64,000 bases of DNA. Origin: Treponema sp. (GTDB taxonomy: Bacteria > Spirochaetota > Spirochaetia > Treponematales > Treponemataceae). Location of the stretch: positions 1 through 64,000 of the forward strand of contig JAILKS010000004.1 of the NCBI GenBank assembly GCA_024693715.1, written 5' to 3'. Below are positions 1-9,295 of the stretch, one piece after another. A program made the translations under genes and the position numbers. Within the stretch, counting starts at the first letter, position 1. Each line of letters starts with the position of its first letter. Below the pieces are notes generated by a model. It saw only the letters and a program-made list of their open reading frames with translations. It ran no database searches and was not told where the DNA came from.

Positions 1-83
1 TTTTCATGTTGTTCTGGACTTATATGTTTTTCAATATAGTCTAAGACAATCTTTAATTTTAACTCGTTTGAGTATTTAGACAT
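1..83 (-). CDS. IS3-family transposase OrfA, N-terminal fragment cut by the window edge
   Basis: Twenty-seven codons are visible from ATG at 83-81. They give an N-terminus rich in K, E and L (MSKYSNELKLKIVLDYIEKH) that matches the first helix of the helix-turn-helix in IS3/IS150 OrfA proteins. OrfA binds the terminal repeats and is normally joined to OrfB by programmed frameshifting. AGGAGG lies 10 nt upstream. The rest of the gene is outside the window, so nothing can be said about its integrity. Confidence 0.7.
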   Translation of the reverse strand, partial: MSKYSNELKLKIVLDYIEKHISPEQHE

Positions 84-140
84 AAAAAATGCACCTCCTA
101 AAATTGAACTTTATTTGTCCAACTTTGGGGGTGCACTTCA
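1..140 (-). mobile_element. End of an IS3-family (IS150-like) insertion sequence
   Basis: The outer end, read on the minus strand from position 140, begins TGAAGTGCACCCCC followed by AGTTGGACA. This terminal inverted repeat style is typical of IS3-family/IS150-group elements, which end in TG...CA. A strong AGGAGG (94-99) and the start of a transposase reading frame follow directly. Only this end lies in the window, so the other inverted repeat, the target duplication and intactness cannot be judged. Family knowledge supports the IS3 call; the exact subgroup is inference. Confidence 0.75.
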
Positions 141-202
141 GACGCGTGGAGTTTTTTTTTTTTGCGGTTTTTCGGAAATTGTCTTAATCAGCGGCACATT
201 AT

Positions 203-1069
203 TTAAAATTCAAGAGAAAGCTTATCGTATGCAGGAAGAACCGACTCCGCATTTTTAAGTCCAGGATAATTTTTGAGGTTTTCGTTCAAATAATCAGTAA
301 CCTGAACATGTGTTGCATTATGCGTTAAATGGACAACCCACACATGCTTTGGAGAAAGCTTTTCTGCAGCGGCCAGCGCCTGATCAAAATTAAAGTGTGT
401 TGAATGTTCCTTAATTCTGAGCCCGTCTATAACAAGATGTTCAAGCGTGCCGCAGTTTTTATTAATCAGTGCAAAGGATTCATCGCTTATAAAATTGCAG
501 TCTGTAAGATATGCAAGCGATTTATTATTTTTAGAGGTTACCAGAAAACCGCAGGTTTCCAGATGTCCGTGCATCATTGGCACCGGAGTAATTTTTGTTT
601 CGCCAATATAAAAAGGCTCTTTAACTTCCACTAAGTTTATTTTTGCAACACCGCCGCCTTCTATAACATTAGAAAATATATAGCCGAATCTTTCGCGCAA
701 ATCCTGAGCTGTGACTGCATTTGTAAAAAGCTGGAGCGGCGGTGCATTGTACTGTTCCAGAGATCTTGGGTCTGTAGGAACCTTATACATTTTGGTACTG
801 AATACCCGCACATCATCTATTCCGTGAAGATGGTCGGCATGAGAATGCGTTAAAAGAATTGAATCCAATTTTGTAATATTGTTTTCCAATGCCTGAATTC
901 TGAATTCCGGACCGGCATCAAAAAGAATGTAATGCTCATCATCTGTCTGTAAAAAACCGGAAGTTCTTAAACGCTTGTCGCGGGAATCATTTGAACGGCA
1001 AACTTCGCAATCGCAGGCAATTACAGGAACTCCATGACTTGTTCCTGTTCCAAGAAAAGTAAACTTCAT
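203..1069 (-). CDS. MBL-fold metal-dependent hydrolase, PhnP-like
   Basis: A 288-residue metallo-beta-lactamase-fold hydrolase, probably a cytoplasmic phosphodiesterase. The N-terminus has GTGTSHGVP followed by Cys19, Cys21 and Cys24, the extra zinc-site cysteines of the PhnP (cyclic phosphodiesterase) branch. HSHADH at 75-80 is the catalytic HxHxDH metal motif, and further His residues occur in MMHGH and VHLTHN. The reading frame stays open upstream to 1183, but that extension would overlap the divergent lipoprotein gene and is not family-like. The ATG at 1069-1067 places the protein exactly at the conserved MKFTFLGTGT start and sits 6 nt after a TATAAT, with no Shine-Dalgarno. The true substrate is unknown: PhnP acts on a phosphoribosyl cyclic phosphate, but no phn genes are nearby. 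Confidence 0.85.
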   Translation of the reverse strand: MKFTFLGTGTSHGVPVIACDCEVCRSNDSRDKRLRTSGFLQTDDEHYILFDAGPEFRIQALENNITKLDSILLTHSHADHLHGIDDVRVFSTKMYKVPTDPRSLEQYNAPPLQLFTNAVTAQDLRERFGYIFSNVIEGGGVAKINLVEVKEPFYIGETKITPVPMMHGHLETCGFLVTSKNNKSLAYLTDCNFISDESFALINKNCGTLEHLVIDGLRIKEHSTHFNFDQALAAAEKLSPKHVWVVHLTHNATHVQVTDYLNENLKNYPGLKNAESVLPAYDKLSLEF

Positions 1070-1075
1070 AAATTT

Positions 1076-1081
1076 ATTATA
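1076..1081 (-). promoter_or_regulatory. -10 box of a likely leaderless transcript (MBL hydrolase)
   Basis: TATAAT on the minus strand ends exactly 6 nt before the ATG at 1069, so transcription would begin at or within a base or two of the start codon. There is no Shine-Dalgarno sequence. No good -35 is visible. Confidence 0.55.
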
Positions 1082-1136
1082 ATGTGCAGAAGAAATTTTT
1101 GGAATATACCATTCGCCCTCCTGCAAAACTTTCTGA

Positions 1137-1165
1137 TTGAATTCTAAAAATATTATCTGTAAAAT
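1137..1165 (+). promoter_or_regulatory. Promoter of a likely leaderless transcript (SUMF1 lipoprotein)
   Basis: TTGAAT (1137-1142), a 17-bp spacer and TAAAAT (1160-1165) end 6 nt before the ATG at 1172. No ribosome-binding site is present between them. Confidence 0.55.
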
Positions 1166-1171
1166 GCTCTT

Positions 1172-4100
1172 ATGAAAAAACAAAATGTTCTATTATTTAT
1201 CATAAGTCTAATTACTTCAGTTGTATTTTTTTCATGTAAAAAAAATAATTTTAACAGCGGAATTCAATTTGTAGAAATAAATATTTCAGAAGAAAATTCT
1301 AAAGACATTCATCTGTTTGTTTCGCGCGCAGAAATTACACAGGCTCAATATTCAGAAATAATGAAAGCAAATCCTTCTAAAATAGTTGATGAGCAGCTGC
1401 CTGTAACAAATATTTCTTACGAAGATGCCTGTCGTTTTTGCAATAAATTAAGCAAGCTTTCCGGACTCACAGAAGTTTATGAAATAGAAGAAATTTCTGA
1501 TGGAATTGCTTTAAATACAACAAACATAAAAGAAATTGCCAATGCTCAGGGATTCCGTCTTCTTAGATGCGATGAAGCTTATACAATTTACTATAACTTA
1601 ACATATTATAATTCAGCAGAAAATTTATATCATAAAACCGGAGAAGGCTGGCACGGAACAAGACTTCACAAAACGGCACATTTCATGCCGGATAAATTCG
1701 GACTATTTGATTTCTGCGGGAACGCTAGAGAATATGTTTATTTTTCTCAGAAAGATTTTCAAGAATATTTTTATTCCTATGAAGAGAAGCAAATAGAAGC
1801 CAAAACAAAGGTTCTGAAAATAGAAAGTGTTCAGACTTCTGAAGAACTTAAGCCTTATTTGTATACAGATGACTTTGAAAAATACAAAGAATATTTTTTA
1901 AATTCTGAAGATGTAACCGGTTTCAGAATCTGCTGCCCGGTTTCTGTAGATAAATCTAAAATTGATATTCTCTTACAAAAGGATGTAGAAAAAGATATTG
2001 AACAGTGGAATAAAACAAATTTCGAAAACTATAAGCAGAAGCTTGAATTTGTAAATTGCAGTGAATATTCGTATGAGGCTGTGGGCTTTAATCCTGACGA
2101 CTCAAAAAAGAAAATTAACATTTATGTTCCGGAAATTAACGCCTGCAAAAACGAAGTTTCAAAAGAGCTTTTTAATTTTATAATTTACGGACAGATTTAC
2201 GATGGTATTGAAACTCCTGATTTTTTAATAGGTCCTTACTCAAGACGTTCTTATAGAAGCCAAATCAGTGAAGAAGATTTATCAGATATTCATTCTGCTT
2301 TAACAAATATAACTTTTGAAGATGCAATTCAATTCTGTAACCGCTTAAGTGAACTTTCTGGACTTATGCCATGTTACGCAAAGTCAGAACCCTACGCTTA
2401 TAATCCGGCCGCAAACGGTTACAGACTTCCTACAAAAGCAGAATTTATTTCTTTTGAAGCACAGAATAATTCAAACATGGAAATTGATTTTGATCCGACT
2501 CACTGGAACTGGGTTTACGATTCGGACGTTGATGATTTTTATACAACAGATATGTATAATCCGTTTACCCATTTTGATGAATATTACTTTAAACAATTGA
2601 TTTACCGCTTTTCTGAAAGAGGCCGCAAGCCTATTTCAAATTCCGTAACCGAGTATGAAGTATATAATTACAAAGATTCCAAATCGCCGAATTTCTGTCT
2701 GCGTATATTCCAGACCGCAAACCCGGAACAGATTAAACAATATCAGATAGAACAGGAAGAAGTTATAAAATCAAAAATTAATGAAGTTTTTGATTCACTT
2801 GTAACAATGGAAAAATACGAAGGCGGATTAAAAGAATATAAAACTCTGCCTCCTGCAGAACTTGCAGACTTTGAACTTTCTGAAACAAACTTCAGCAATT
2901 ATCTGTACACTACTCTAACCGGAAAATATCCGTATTCATCAAGTAAAAATTTGATCAGCCTTGAGTATGAAGAAATTGCAGAACTATGCAACAAGCTCAG
3001 CGAAATACGCGGTTTAACTAAATGCTATTATCAGAGAAATAATATATGGGAATGCGATTATACAAAAAACGGATTCAGGCTTCCGACTGTAGCTGAAGTA
3101 ATGTGTAAAAATGACAGGAACTGGAATACAAGAAGTTTGTGCAATAATATTTTTATTTCAAATGTTATTCCTGTTTGGGAAACTTCATTTCCTTCCGGTG
3201 ATTACAACCTAAAGGATGAAAAAAGAGCCTATACCTATGCATGGGGCGATGAATCATTAGATTACATATTTTCAGGTCAATTCCATTTATGCCGCACTTT
3301 AGACTCTGACAAGATGGAAGAGCTTCTACAAAAAAGAGCAGACGAGAAAAAACAGCTTGTACAGCAGGTTGATGAACTTTTAGATATGGTTGAGATTGAC
3401 GGCGGAAAATATACAATGACTTATTATGATGAAGATTCAAAAAAGAATGTAACGCAAACAAAAAATATAAAGCCGTTTTATATTCAGTCAACAAAATTCT
3501 CGCTGGAACTTTCTAAAAAAACATTAGACTCAAATAATAGTGATTACATCGACCTATACAAACTTAATTTTATTAGAACACTTGTAGCCTGCAATAAGTT
3601 CAGTCTAATGGCAAACCTTACACCGGCTTATAAAATAAACGGAAAAATTCTTCCAACTGAATCTGAACTCAACGAAATAGAAGATAAATATTATGCTGAA
3701 TTTGACGGCGATCCAACCAATTTTGAAAGCTTTAAATACACGATTGAATATGATCCAACGGCAACAGGCTATCAGCTGCCATCGGAAATTGAATGGGAAT
3801 ATGCAGGAACTCTTGGAGAAGATACTTCGGAAGAGATTAAACTTATAACAAGCATTTCCAAACTAAAACCAGAACCACCAACTGCTTCGGGGTTGTACCT
3901 TATGAATACAATTTTTTCTGAATGGTGCAATGACAAAGCTCCTTTACATAAGAACTACTATGAGTATTATGAATACTATGACGAAATAGACGAGAGCGCC
4001 GGAAGAGGAAGAGGCATAGTAATTGAAACCCGAGTTACCAGAGCACATTGCGGAAAAGATGTAGAAAATTACACTGAAAAAAATTACTGGGGAAGTTTTT

Positions 4101-4177
4101 ATACTCAAAAACAGGAAAAGCGCGAGAATGAATGTATTACTTCTGAAAGATCTTTTAGACTTTTAAGATATAAATAA
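1172..4177 (+). CDS. Large lipoprotein with four tandem degenerate SUMF1/FGE-fold modules
   Basis: A 1001-residue exported lipoprotein. The signal peptide ends in a VVFFSC lipobox (Cys22). The rest reads as about four successive, diverged FGE-sulfatase (SUMF1) modules, roughly at 35-265, 325-530, 560-750 and 775-1001. Each can be traced by the same order of motifs: E(I/V)TQ..Y..IM, then (L/V)TNI(S/T)(Y/F)EDA..FCN(K/R)LS.LSGL, then GFRL or GYRLPT, then a closing FR(I/L)..(R/C). The catalytic cysteine region of true formylglycine-generating enzymes is not recognisable, so a binding or structural role is more likely than sulfatase activation. The same fold, a C-type-lectin-like FGE fold, is used for displayed variable proteins such as Treponema denticola TvpA. 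The next gene is a paralogue. No reverse transcriptase or template repeat is visible. The exact ligand is unknown. Confidence 0.75.
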   Translation: MKKQNVLLFIISLITSVVFFSCKKNNFNSGIQFVEINISEENSKDIHLFVSRAEITQAQYSEIMKANPSKIVDEQLPVTNISYEDACRFCNKLSKLSGLTEVYEIEEISDGIALNTTNIKEIANAQGFRLLRCDEAYTIYYNLTYYNSAENLYHKTGEGWHGTRLHKTAHFMPDKFGLFDFCGNAREYVYFSQKDFQEYFYSYEEKQIEAKTKVLKIESVQTSEELKPYLYTDDFEKYKEYFLNSEDVTGFRICCPVSVDKSKIDILLQKDVEKDIEQWNKTNFENYKQKLEFVNCSEYSYEAVGFNPDDSKKKINIYVPEINACKNEVSKELFNFIIYGQIYDGIETPDFLIGPYSRRSYRSQISEEDLSDIHSALTNITFEDAIQFCNRLSELSGLMPCYAKSEPYAYNPAANGYRLPTKAEFISFEAQNNSNMEIDFDPTHWNWVYDSDVDDFYTTDMYNPFTHFDEYYFKQLIYRFSERGRKPISNSVTEYEVYNYKDSKSPNFCLRIFQTANPEQIKQYQIEQEEVIKSKINEVFDSLVTMEKYEGGLKEYKTLPPAELADFELSETNFSNYLYTTLTGKYPYSSSKNLISLEYEEIAELCNKLSEIRGLTKCYYQRNNIWECDYTKNGFRLPTVAEVMCKNDRNWNTRSLCNNIFISNVIPVWETSFPSGDYNLKDEKRAYTYAWGDESLDYIFSGQFHLCRTLDSDKMEELLQKRADEKKQLVQQVDELLDMVEIDGGKYTMTYYDEDSKKNVTQTKNIKPFYIQSTKFSLELSKKTLDSNNSDYIDLYKLNFIRTLVACNKFSLMANLTPAYKINGKILPTESELNEIEDKYYAEFDGDPTNFESFKYTIEYDPTATGYQLPSEIEWEYAGTLGEDTSEEIKLITSISKLKPEPPTASGLYLMNTIFSEWCNDKAPLHKNYYEYYEYYDEIDESAGRGRGIVIETRVTRAHCGKDVENYTEKNYWGSFYTQKQEKRENECITSERSFRLLRYK

Positions 4178-4237
4178 AATCTGAATTGCTGATAAAAAAT
4201 TCAGCACATAAATTCAGATATTTACGGGAAAGAAAAA

Positions 4238-7200
4238 ATGAAAAAATTAAAAAACAAAATTCATAAATCACCGGACTTAGCAATTATTTTTAGCGCTGCA
4301 ATTTTATTAATCTGCACATTCGCTTCCTGCAAAAAAAAAGACATTAATAATGCAGAAGAAATTCTGCCGGTTAATTCAATTCCTGCAGAAGAAGTTGAAG
4401 AGGTTCAAAAAGAGCCGCCGGAACTTTTTAATATGATTACGGTAAAAGGCGGCTGGTTTATTCCGGGCTGCAAAATATCTGATGATAAAAAAATAACTGA
4501 AGAATATAAATATCCTTTATACAGAGTGCACAAAACTTATGTAAGCGATTTTATGATGAGCTCTTCAGAAATTACACAGGAGAAATATGAAGAGATTATG
4601 CATGAAAATCCTTCGCTTCATGCAAGTAAAAACAGACCTGTGCAAATTACAAAATTTACAGACGCTTATATTTTCTGCAACAAATTAAGCATAAAAGAAA
4701 ATCTTACTCCATGCTATTCAGTAAATGGAGAAACCGATCCGGACTTATGGCCGGATTTCTGGAGAAAGGAACAAAAAGATTTTCATGATTTTATGGATAA
4801 CCTTAGCTGCGATTTTAATGCAGACGGTTATCGTATTCCAACAGAATCTGAATGGATGTATGCAGCGCACGCAGGAACTAATCACGAAACATTTCTTTAT
4901 TCAGGTTCAGATAATCTTTCGGCAGTTGCAATTAGTTACGACCATGAAAGCGCAAACGCTGTTTACCACCAGGGGCCGGAAGACGTAAAATCTAAATTAC
5001 CGAACAGCCTTGGTTTTTATGATATGACCGGAAACCTGAGTGAGTTTGTATGGGATTATTATGCAGCTTATCCTGAATACGACACTGTAAATTATACCGG
5101 CCCGGCCAGAAAAAATCTGCCTTATGCATACAGGGGAATTCTCAAAGGCGGAACTTACAGTTATAAACAGACTATAGATGACAGAATGGATTTTTACATG
5201 AGAGACCAAAACTACACTTTTGGATTCCGTGTGTGCCGCTCAATTAATTCAGAAGAAAATCAAAAAGAAGTTCAAAGGGCCTCAATACTTGCAAAGGAAA
5301 ATCAGCTTGAATTAATTAAAGAATCAATTTATTCAAAGCTTGTAAAAGTTGATCCATGTATTTGTAAGAAATCTTATGACGAAGAAGGTTATTTTAAAGG
5401 ACTTTTTATTACAAATCTTCCGCTTACTATAAATGACGTTTATCTTGTTTCGGATAAATATCTGGACCCTTATATTTCTGAACCAAGATCAAACGACGAA
5501 ATAATTCTCTATAACTCTATCCGATACCTTAATACTATAAGTTCTTTGCTTGGTTATGAGCCTGTTTATATATTTAAGTTTCCGGACGAAAACGGAGAAT
5601 ACAAAGAAGTCAGCGAGGAATTCCTTTTGGAAAATAATTTTGATTTTCTTATTCCGGAATACGACCGCTACAAAGAATTTGAAAAAATAAGAATTACAAT
5701 CAACACAGAAGCAGACGGCTTTAGATTTACAACCAAAATAGACGATATTAATGAATCGTACTGCATAAGCGAGCTTTCGCGCATTTATTATTATAATGAA
5801 ACAGATACAAAGCTTACTTATTTTACAAATTCAAATTTATCTGCAAAAATGGTTCCATTTCAACTTGATGAAAATTATGAACACAATAATTTAAGCAAAA
5901 CTGTAACTTACGATTATGATCTTATTGATCTTTATATCTGCAAAAATCTTCCTGAGGATGAAAAAAAGATTGAACAGGTAGAAAAAGAAATTGCCAAATA
6001 TTCCGAAAAGGCCCGCGTAAAAAAGCTTGCAAACTTTGAAGAGCTATGCGGCTTCTCGCTGAACAGTCTTATGAAAAATGTAAAAGGCGGAAAAGCCCTT
6101 CAGTCTCTGGACACAGATAACAATAAATTTCTTGATGTAACTTTAGGCTCTTTTGAAATGTCAGAAATTCCTGTAACCATTAAGATTTATAATGCTCTGA
6201 ATGGAAAGAAATGCAAGGAGTCCGACTCTAATTACAATCCATATTTTTCATACGAAAATGATGCCGCTGAATTTACATGGTACGATGCTGCTGCATTCTG
6301 CAATGCTCTGAGTGAATTATATAACTACAAAAAAGTTTATTCATTTAATAAAAATGATGTAACTATAGATTACACTGCAAATGGATTCAGAATGCCAACC
6401 GAAGCTGAATGGGAACATGCAGCACGTTCGGGCACAACAGACACCAGCATTAAATATGGAGTTTCTGTTGATTCTGTAGTTTATTACGGAAACGAGTCTA
6501 TGTTTGAGTTAATAGAAACTGACTGGCCTTATAGCGATTATTATTACAGTCCATTAACAGAAGAAATTTCCGTTTATTCCGGAGAACCAAATTCACTTGG
6601 AATTTATAATCTTGCAGGTTACAGCAAGGAATGGTGCAACGACTATCAGAATTTTAACTACTATGATTTTTCTTCAGTAAGATCAGATTATACAATAAGT
6701 TCTTACGATTCAAAACCTTATTACATTACAAAAATGCCTTATGGTCTTGTCTATGCAAAAGAAAGAGTTACTAAAGGTTCATCAACATACAGTTCATCTC
6801 CAGATGAGGTAAAGCTTTCTATAAGAACTTCTGAAAATAATTATTACAATAATTCTTTAAGACTTGTAAGGACAACAAATCCAGGCGAAATGAAAAAGCT
6901 CCTTGAAGCGCATGACAAGGAACACCTTGAAATTCTTAAAGCTGAAAAAGAATTCTTTGATGAAAATCTTAACATGGTTTTTGTAAAAGCAAAGAACTTT
7001 TATATGAGAGATTATTACGGCAGAAAAGATGAATATGAATTTGTAGAGCTTTCTGATTTTGAAATTGCAGATTCAGAAATAACTAACGAAATGTTCATAC
7101 GCATAATGCATTTTAATCCGAATATTAATTCTCTTGAAGAACGAACCTATAATGATTCACCTCTTGCTCCGGTAACAAACATTAGCTTTTACGATGCACT

Positions 7201-7660
7201 GTATTTTTGTAACGAGCTGAGTCTTATGTACGGCTACAAACCGTTTTATAATATAGAAAATGAAACTGTAAATATTGATTCAGACGGATTCAGGCTTCCT
7301 ACAGAACGGGAATGGCTCTTTGCGGCTATGGAAGCAGACCCGGACTATTCCATGTATTACAGCGGAAGTAATGATTATAAAAGCGTTGCAGTATTTGAAA
7401 GAAGCCGTCCGGAAAATATAAAAACTAAAGATCCGAATAAGCTCGGTTTGTATGATATGTCCGGAAATGCAGCAGAAATGGTTCATGACTGCAAAGGTCA
7501 GATAGATTTTTCTACTCCGGATTTACGAGGAGATTCTTTCTATACAAAAATCTGGTCTTCCAACGACCATGACGGTTCAATTTATGAAAGCGAAGGCTTT
7601 AGCAGCGACGATCTTGAATATTCAGGTATTCGTTTAGTCCGCAACATTCCGTCCAAATAA
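4238..7660 (+). CDS. Large lipoprotein with four tandem SUMF1/FGE-fold modules (paralogue of the preceding gene)
   Basis: An 1140-residue lipoprotein: a basic N-terminus, a hydrophobic stretch around 17-30 and the lipobox FASC. Modules lie near 70-345, 370-570, 620-880 and 910-1140. The first, third and fourth are well preserved (GYRIPTESEW, GFRMPTEAEW, GFRLPTEREW, SLGFYDMTGN, KLGLYDMSGN, closing FGFRVCRS and LRLVR). The second is badly worn (GFRFTTK). No FGE-type catalytic cysteine pair is seen in the GG(T/S) region. It follows its paralogue after a 60-nt gap containing nested stems (CTGAATT/AATTCAG and GCTGA/TCAGC), with only a weak GGGAAAG before the ATG, so the two are probably co-transcribed. 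Surface display or periplasmic scaffolding is inferred, not shown. Confidence 0.75.
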   Translation: MKKLKNKIHKSPDLAIIFSAAILLICTFASCKKKDINNAEEILPVNSIPAEEVEEVQKEPPELFNMITVKGGWFIPGCKISDDKKITEEYKYPLYRVHKTYVSDFMMSSSEITQEKYEEIMHENPSLHASKNRPVQITKFTDAYIFCNKLSIKENLTPCYSVNGETDPDLWPDFWRKEQKDFHDFMDNLSCDFNADGYRIPTESEWMYAAHAGTNHETFLYSGSDNLSAVAISYDHESANAVYHQGPEDVKSKLPNSLGFYDMTGNLSEFVWDYYAAYPEYDTVNYTGPARKNLPYAYRGILKGGTYSYKQTIDDRMDFYMRDQNYTFGFRVCRSINSEENQKEVQRASILAKENQLELIKESIYSKLVKVDPCICKKSYDEEGYFKGLFITNLPLTINDVYLVSDKYLDPYISEPRSNDEIILYNSIRYLNTISSLLGYEPVYIFKFPDENGEYKEVSEEFLLENNFDFLIPEYDRYKEFEKIRITINTEADGFRFTTKIDDINESYCISELSRIYYYNETDTKLTYFTNSNLSAKMVPFQLDENYEHNNLSKTVTYDYDLIDLYICKNLPEDEKKIEQVEKEIAKYSEKARVKKLANFEELCGFSLNSLMKNVKGGKALQSLDTDNNKFLDVTLGSFEMSEIPVTIKIYNALNGKKCKESDSNYNPYFSYENDAAEFTWYDAAAFCNALSELYNYKKVYSFNKNDVTIDYTANGFRMPTEAEWEHAARSGTTDTSIKYGVSVDSVVYYGNESMFELIETDWPYSDYYYSPLTEEISVYSGEPNSLGIYNLAGYSKEWCNDYQNFNYYDFSSVRSDYTISSYDSKPYYITKMPYGLVYAKERVTKGSSTYSSSPDEVKLSIRTSENNYYNNSLRLVRTTNPGEMKKLLEAHDKEHLEILKAEKEFFDENLNMVFVKAKNFYMRDYYGRKDEYEFVELSDFEIADSEITNEMFIRIMHFNPNINSLEERTYNDSPLAPVTNISFYDALYFCNELSLMYGYKPFYNIENETVNIDSDGFRLPTEREWLFAAMEADPDYSMYYSGSNDYKSVAVFERSRPENIKTKDPNKLGLYDMSGNAAEMVHDCKGQIDFSTPDLRGDSFYTKIWSSNDHDGSIYESEGFSSDDLEYSGIRLVRNIPSK

Positions 7661-7729
7661 TTGCGATACGCTGATTGCGGGATTTCGGCATAACAAAACC
7701 GGCGGCAGTTGAAGCTCTCAGGGACATCA

Positions 7730-7764
7730 TCAATTGCCGCTCAACTGTCAATTGCCGCTCAACT
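7730..7764. repeat. Two 17-bp direct repeats in the gap after the SUMF1 pair
   Basis: TCAATTGCCGCTCAACT occurs at 7730-7746 and again at 7748-7764, separated by one base. GGCGGCAGTTGA at 7711-7722 is a near-inverted copy of the core. The surrounding 130 bp is richer in G+C than the flanking genes. No coding function is seen. Confidence 0.7.
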
Positions 7765-7786
7765 TCCCTAATTCACAAAATTTCAC

Positions 7787-7792
7787 TACAAT
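7787..7792 (+). promoter_or_regulatory. -10 box of a likely leaderless transcript
   Basis: TACAAT ends 6 nt before the ATG at 7799 and no Shine-Dalgarno is present. The -35 is weak, so this is supported mainly by the same spacing seen at other genes in the window. Confidence 0.4.
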
Positions 7793-7798
7793 ACAACT

Positions 7799-9280
7799 AT
7801 GCCATTTGACCCTTACAGTTCTGCAAGTATTATTTCAAGCTATTTAAAAGAACAGGATGAATTATTCACTTCTGAAGATTTTTTTCATTACTTAAAAAAA
7901 AGCGGCATTAAAATTACAAAAGCTGAATGCGTTGAATTATTACGTTCATCCGATTATGTTTTCTCGCTTGTAAATGATGAATACATTACAAAGGCCGGCG
8001 TTTTTATTGGCAGATGGTTCAGTTTTAAACCTTCAAAAGAAGAAGTTGATAAAGGATGTTTTTTAATCGGGCATAGATGCATGCCGTTTGCCAATTCAGA
8101 AATTCCGCCCGACTCATTAATTTTAATTAATCAGGGAAAAGAAATTCCTTCAGGCTCAACAGTTTTTTCCATGAACCTTGCAATGGATGTTTTTGCATTG
8201 TACGGCGAAGGATATATTATTCCAAATATTTTTGGAGACAAATCCAACGATTCAGTTTCCATCTCTTCAATGCAATACAGTCTTCCCTCAGAAATAAAAT
8301 TAACTTCATGGCCGCTGAAAGAAATTTCAGGAAACAACAAATTCAGATACGGCGACAGAATTTTATGCAGGGTTGTAGACTGGGCTAACGGCGTTATAGA
8401 AATGATGCATATGCCGGACACTTCTGAAGGCTTTAAACTTTCGGAAGATAAGCTTGAACGCGAGCAATGGTATTCAGATTTTGAAAACAGTTTTCTTGAA
8501 AGCATGAAGAAGCATGGTCCCGTAGAATCTATTGAAGAACAGCTTTCTCTTTTGTTTTTGGAAAATCAGGAAGAGCTGTGCAAAAAGAACTGCGGGTCGG
8601 TAGAAGAGTTTCTGGCTCACACAACTAAAATCGGATTCTCTCCTTATGGTGTAGAAAACAGAATCTGGAAAAACGGAGAAGACGTTCCGTTCCTTGGACC
8701 ATGGAATAAAAATTTTTCAAACGATTTAATCTTCCTTGATATGACAGTTTCTTTCTCGCCATATATTATAGACGCATTCATAGAAGATTATATTTACCAG
8801 AAGCAGAGCGGTAAAAAAATAAAATCATTTGAAGATCTGCTGGAAGACATGCTTCCACAAATTCTTCGACTTAGCTCTACAGAGAAAAAATTTGTATTAT
8901 TGAACATAAAAAAACGACATGATATAGTAGAAAAAAGTTATAATAACTTTTCGAATTTTACTATTGCTAAAACTCGTCATCGTTGCCTTGCACTTTTTAC
9001 ACGCGTAAATTCTTTAATGAGTGAAATAGCATGTTCGGATTATTCGGTTTCGTTAGAAAATTTACCGCAGCAGGAAGTTATTATTTTAACTCAGCTTTTT
9101 GGACATCTTGTAAGGCTGCTGGAAGAAGTGGAAAATGATTTTACAAGGAATCAGTTTCCGGTTGATGATGTTGAACTTTCTTTGGATGGAATGGAAGAAA
9201 CATTTGATGAAATAGAAGGTTCATTAACTGATGCATTGGAAAAAAATAAGCGTAAAGGCTTTGAAATTGTTTCTGACTAA
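7799..9280 (+). CDS. Conserved-looking protein of unknown function
   Basis: A 493-residue soluble protein with no signal peptide or membrane segment. I do not recognise the family. The first 75 residues alternate short helices and end in a strand pair (DEYITKAGVFIGRWF), a pattern compatible with a winged-helix-like domain. This is inference only. The middle is mixed alpha/beta, and the last 100 residues are helical and acidic (for example EEVENDF, DGMEETFDEIEG). It ends 15 nt before the PTS EIIA gene, whose ribosome-binding site begins right at its stop codon, so the two are probably co-transcribed. Codon use and base composition match the neighbours, so it is a real gene. A regulatory or nucleic-acid-binding partner of the EIIA protein is possible but unsupported. 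Confidence 0.75.
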   Translation: MPFDPYSSASIISSYLKEQDELFTSEDFFHYLKKSGIKITKAECVELLRSSDYVFSLVNDEYITKAGVFIGRWFSFKPSKEEVDKGCFLIGHRCMPFANSEIPPDSLILINQGKEIPSGSTVFSMNLAMDVFALYGEGYIIPNIFGDKSNDSVSISSMQYSLPSEIKLTSWPLKEISGNNKFRYGDRILCRVVDWANGVIEMMHMPDTSEGFKLSEDKLEREQWYSDFENSFLESMKKHGPVESIEEQLSLLFLENQEELCKKNCGSVEEFLAHTTKIGFSPYGVENRIWKNGEDVPFLGPWNKNFSNDLIFLDMTVSFSPYIIDAFIEDYIYQKQSGKKIKSFEDLLEDMLPQILRLSSTEKKFVLLNIKKRHDIVEKSYNNFSNFTIAKTRHRCLALFTRVNSLMSEIACSDYSVSLENLPQQEVIILTQLFGHLVRLLEEVENDFTRNQFPVDDVELSLDGMEETFDEIEGSLTDALEKNKRKGFEIVSD

Positions 9281-9295
9281 AGGGGGATGTTAAAA

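Noticed and set aside
1070..1183. N-terminal extension of the MBL hydrolase
   Set aside because: It overlaps the divergent lipoprotein start, contains the promoter, and precedes the conserved MKFTFLGTGT start.
1172..7660. Diversity-generating retroelement target (TvpA-like)
   Set aside because: No reverse transcriptase, avd gene or template repeat is visible. The four-helix gene at 27006 resembles Avd-like folds but is far away and IVS-like.
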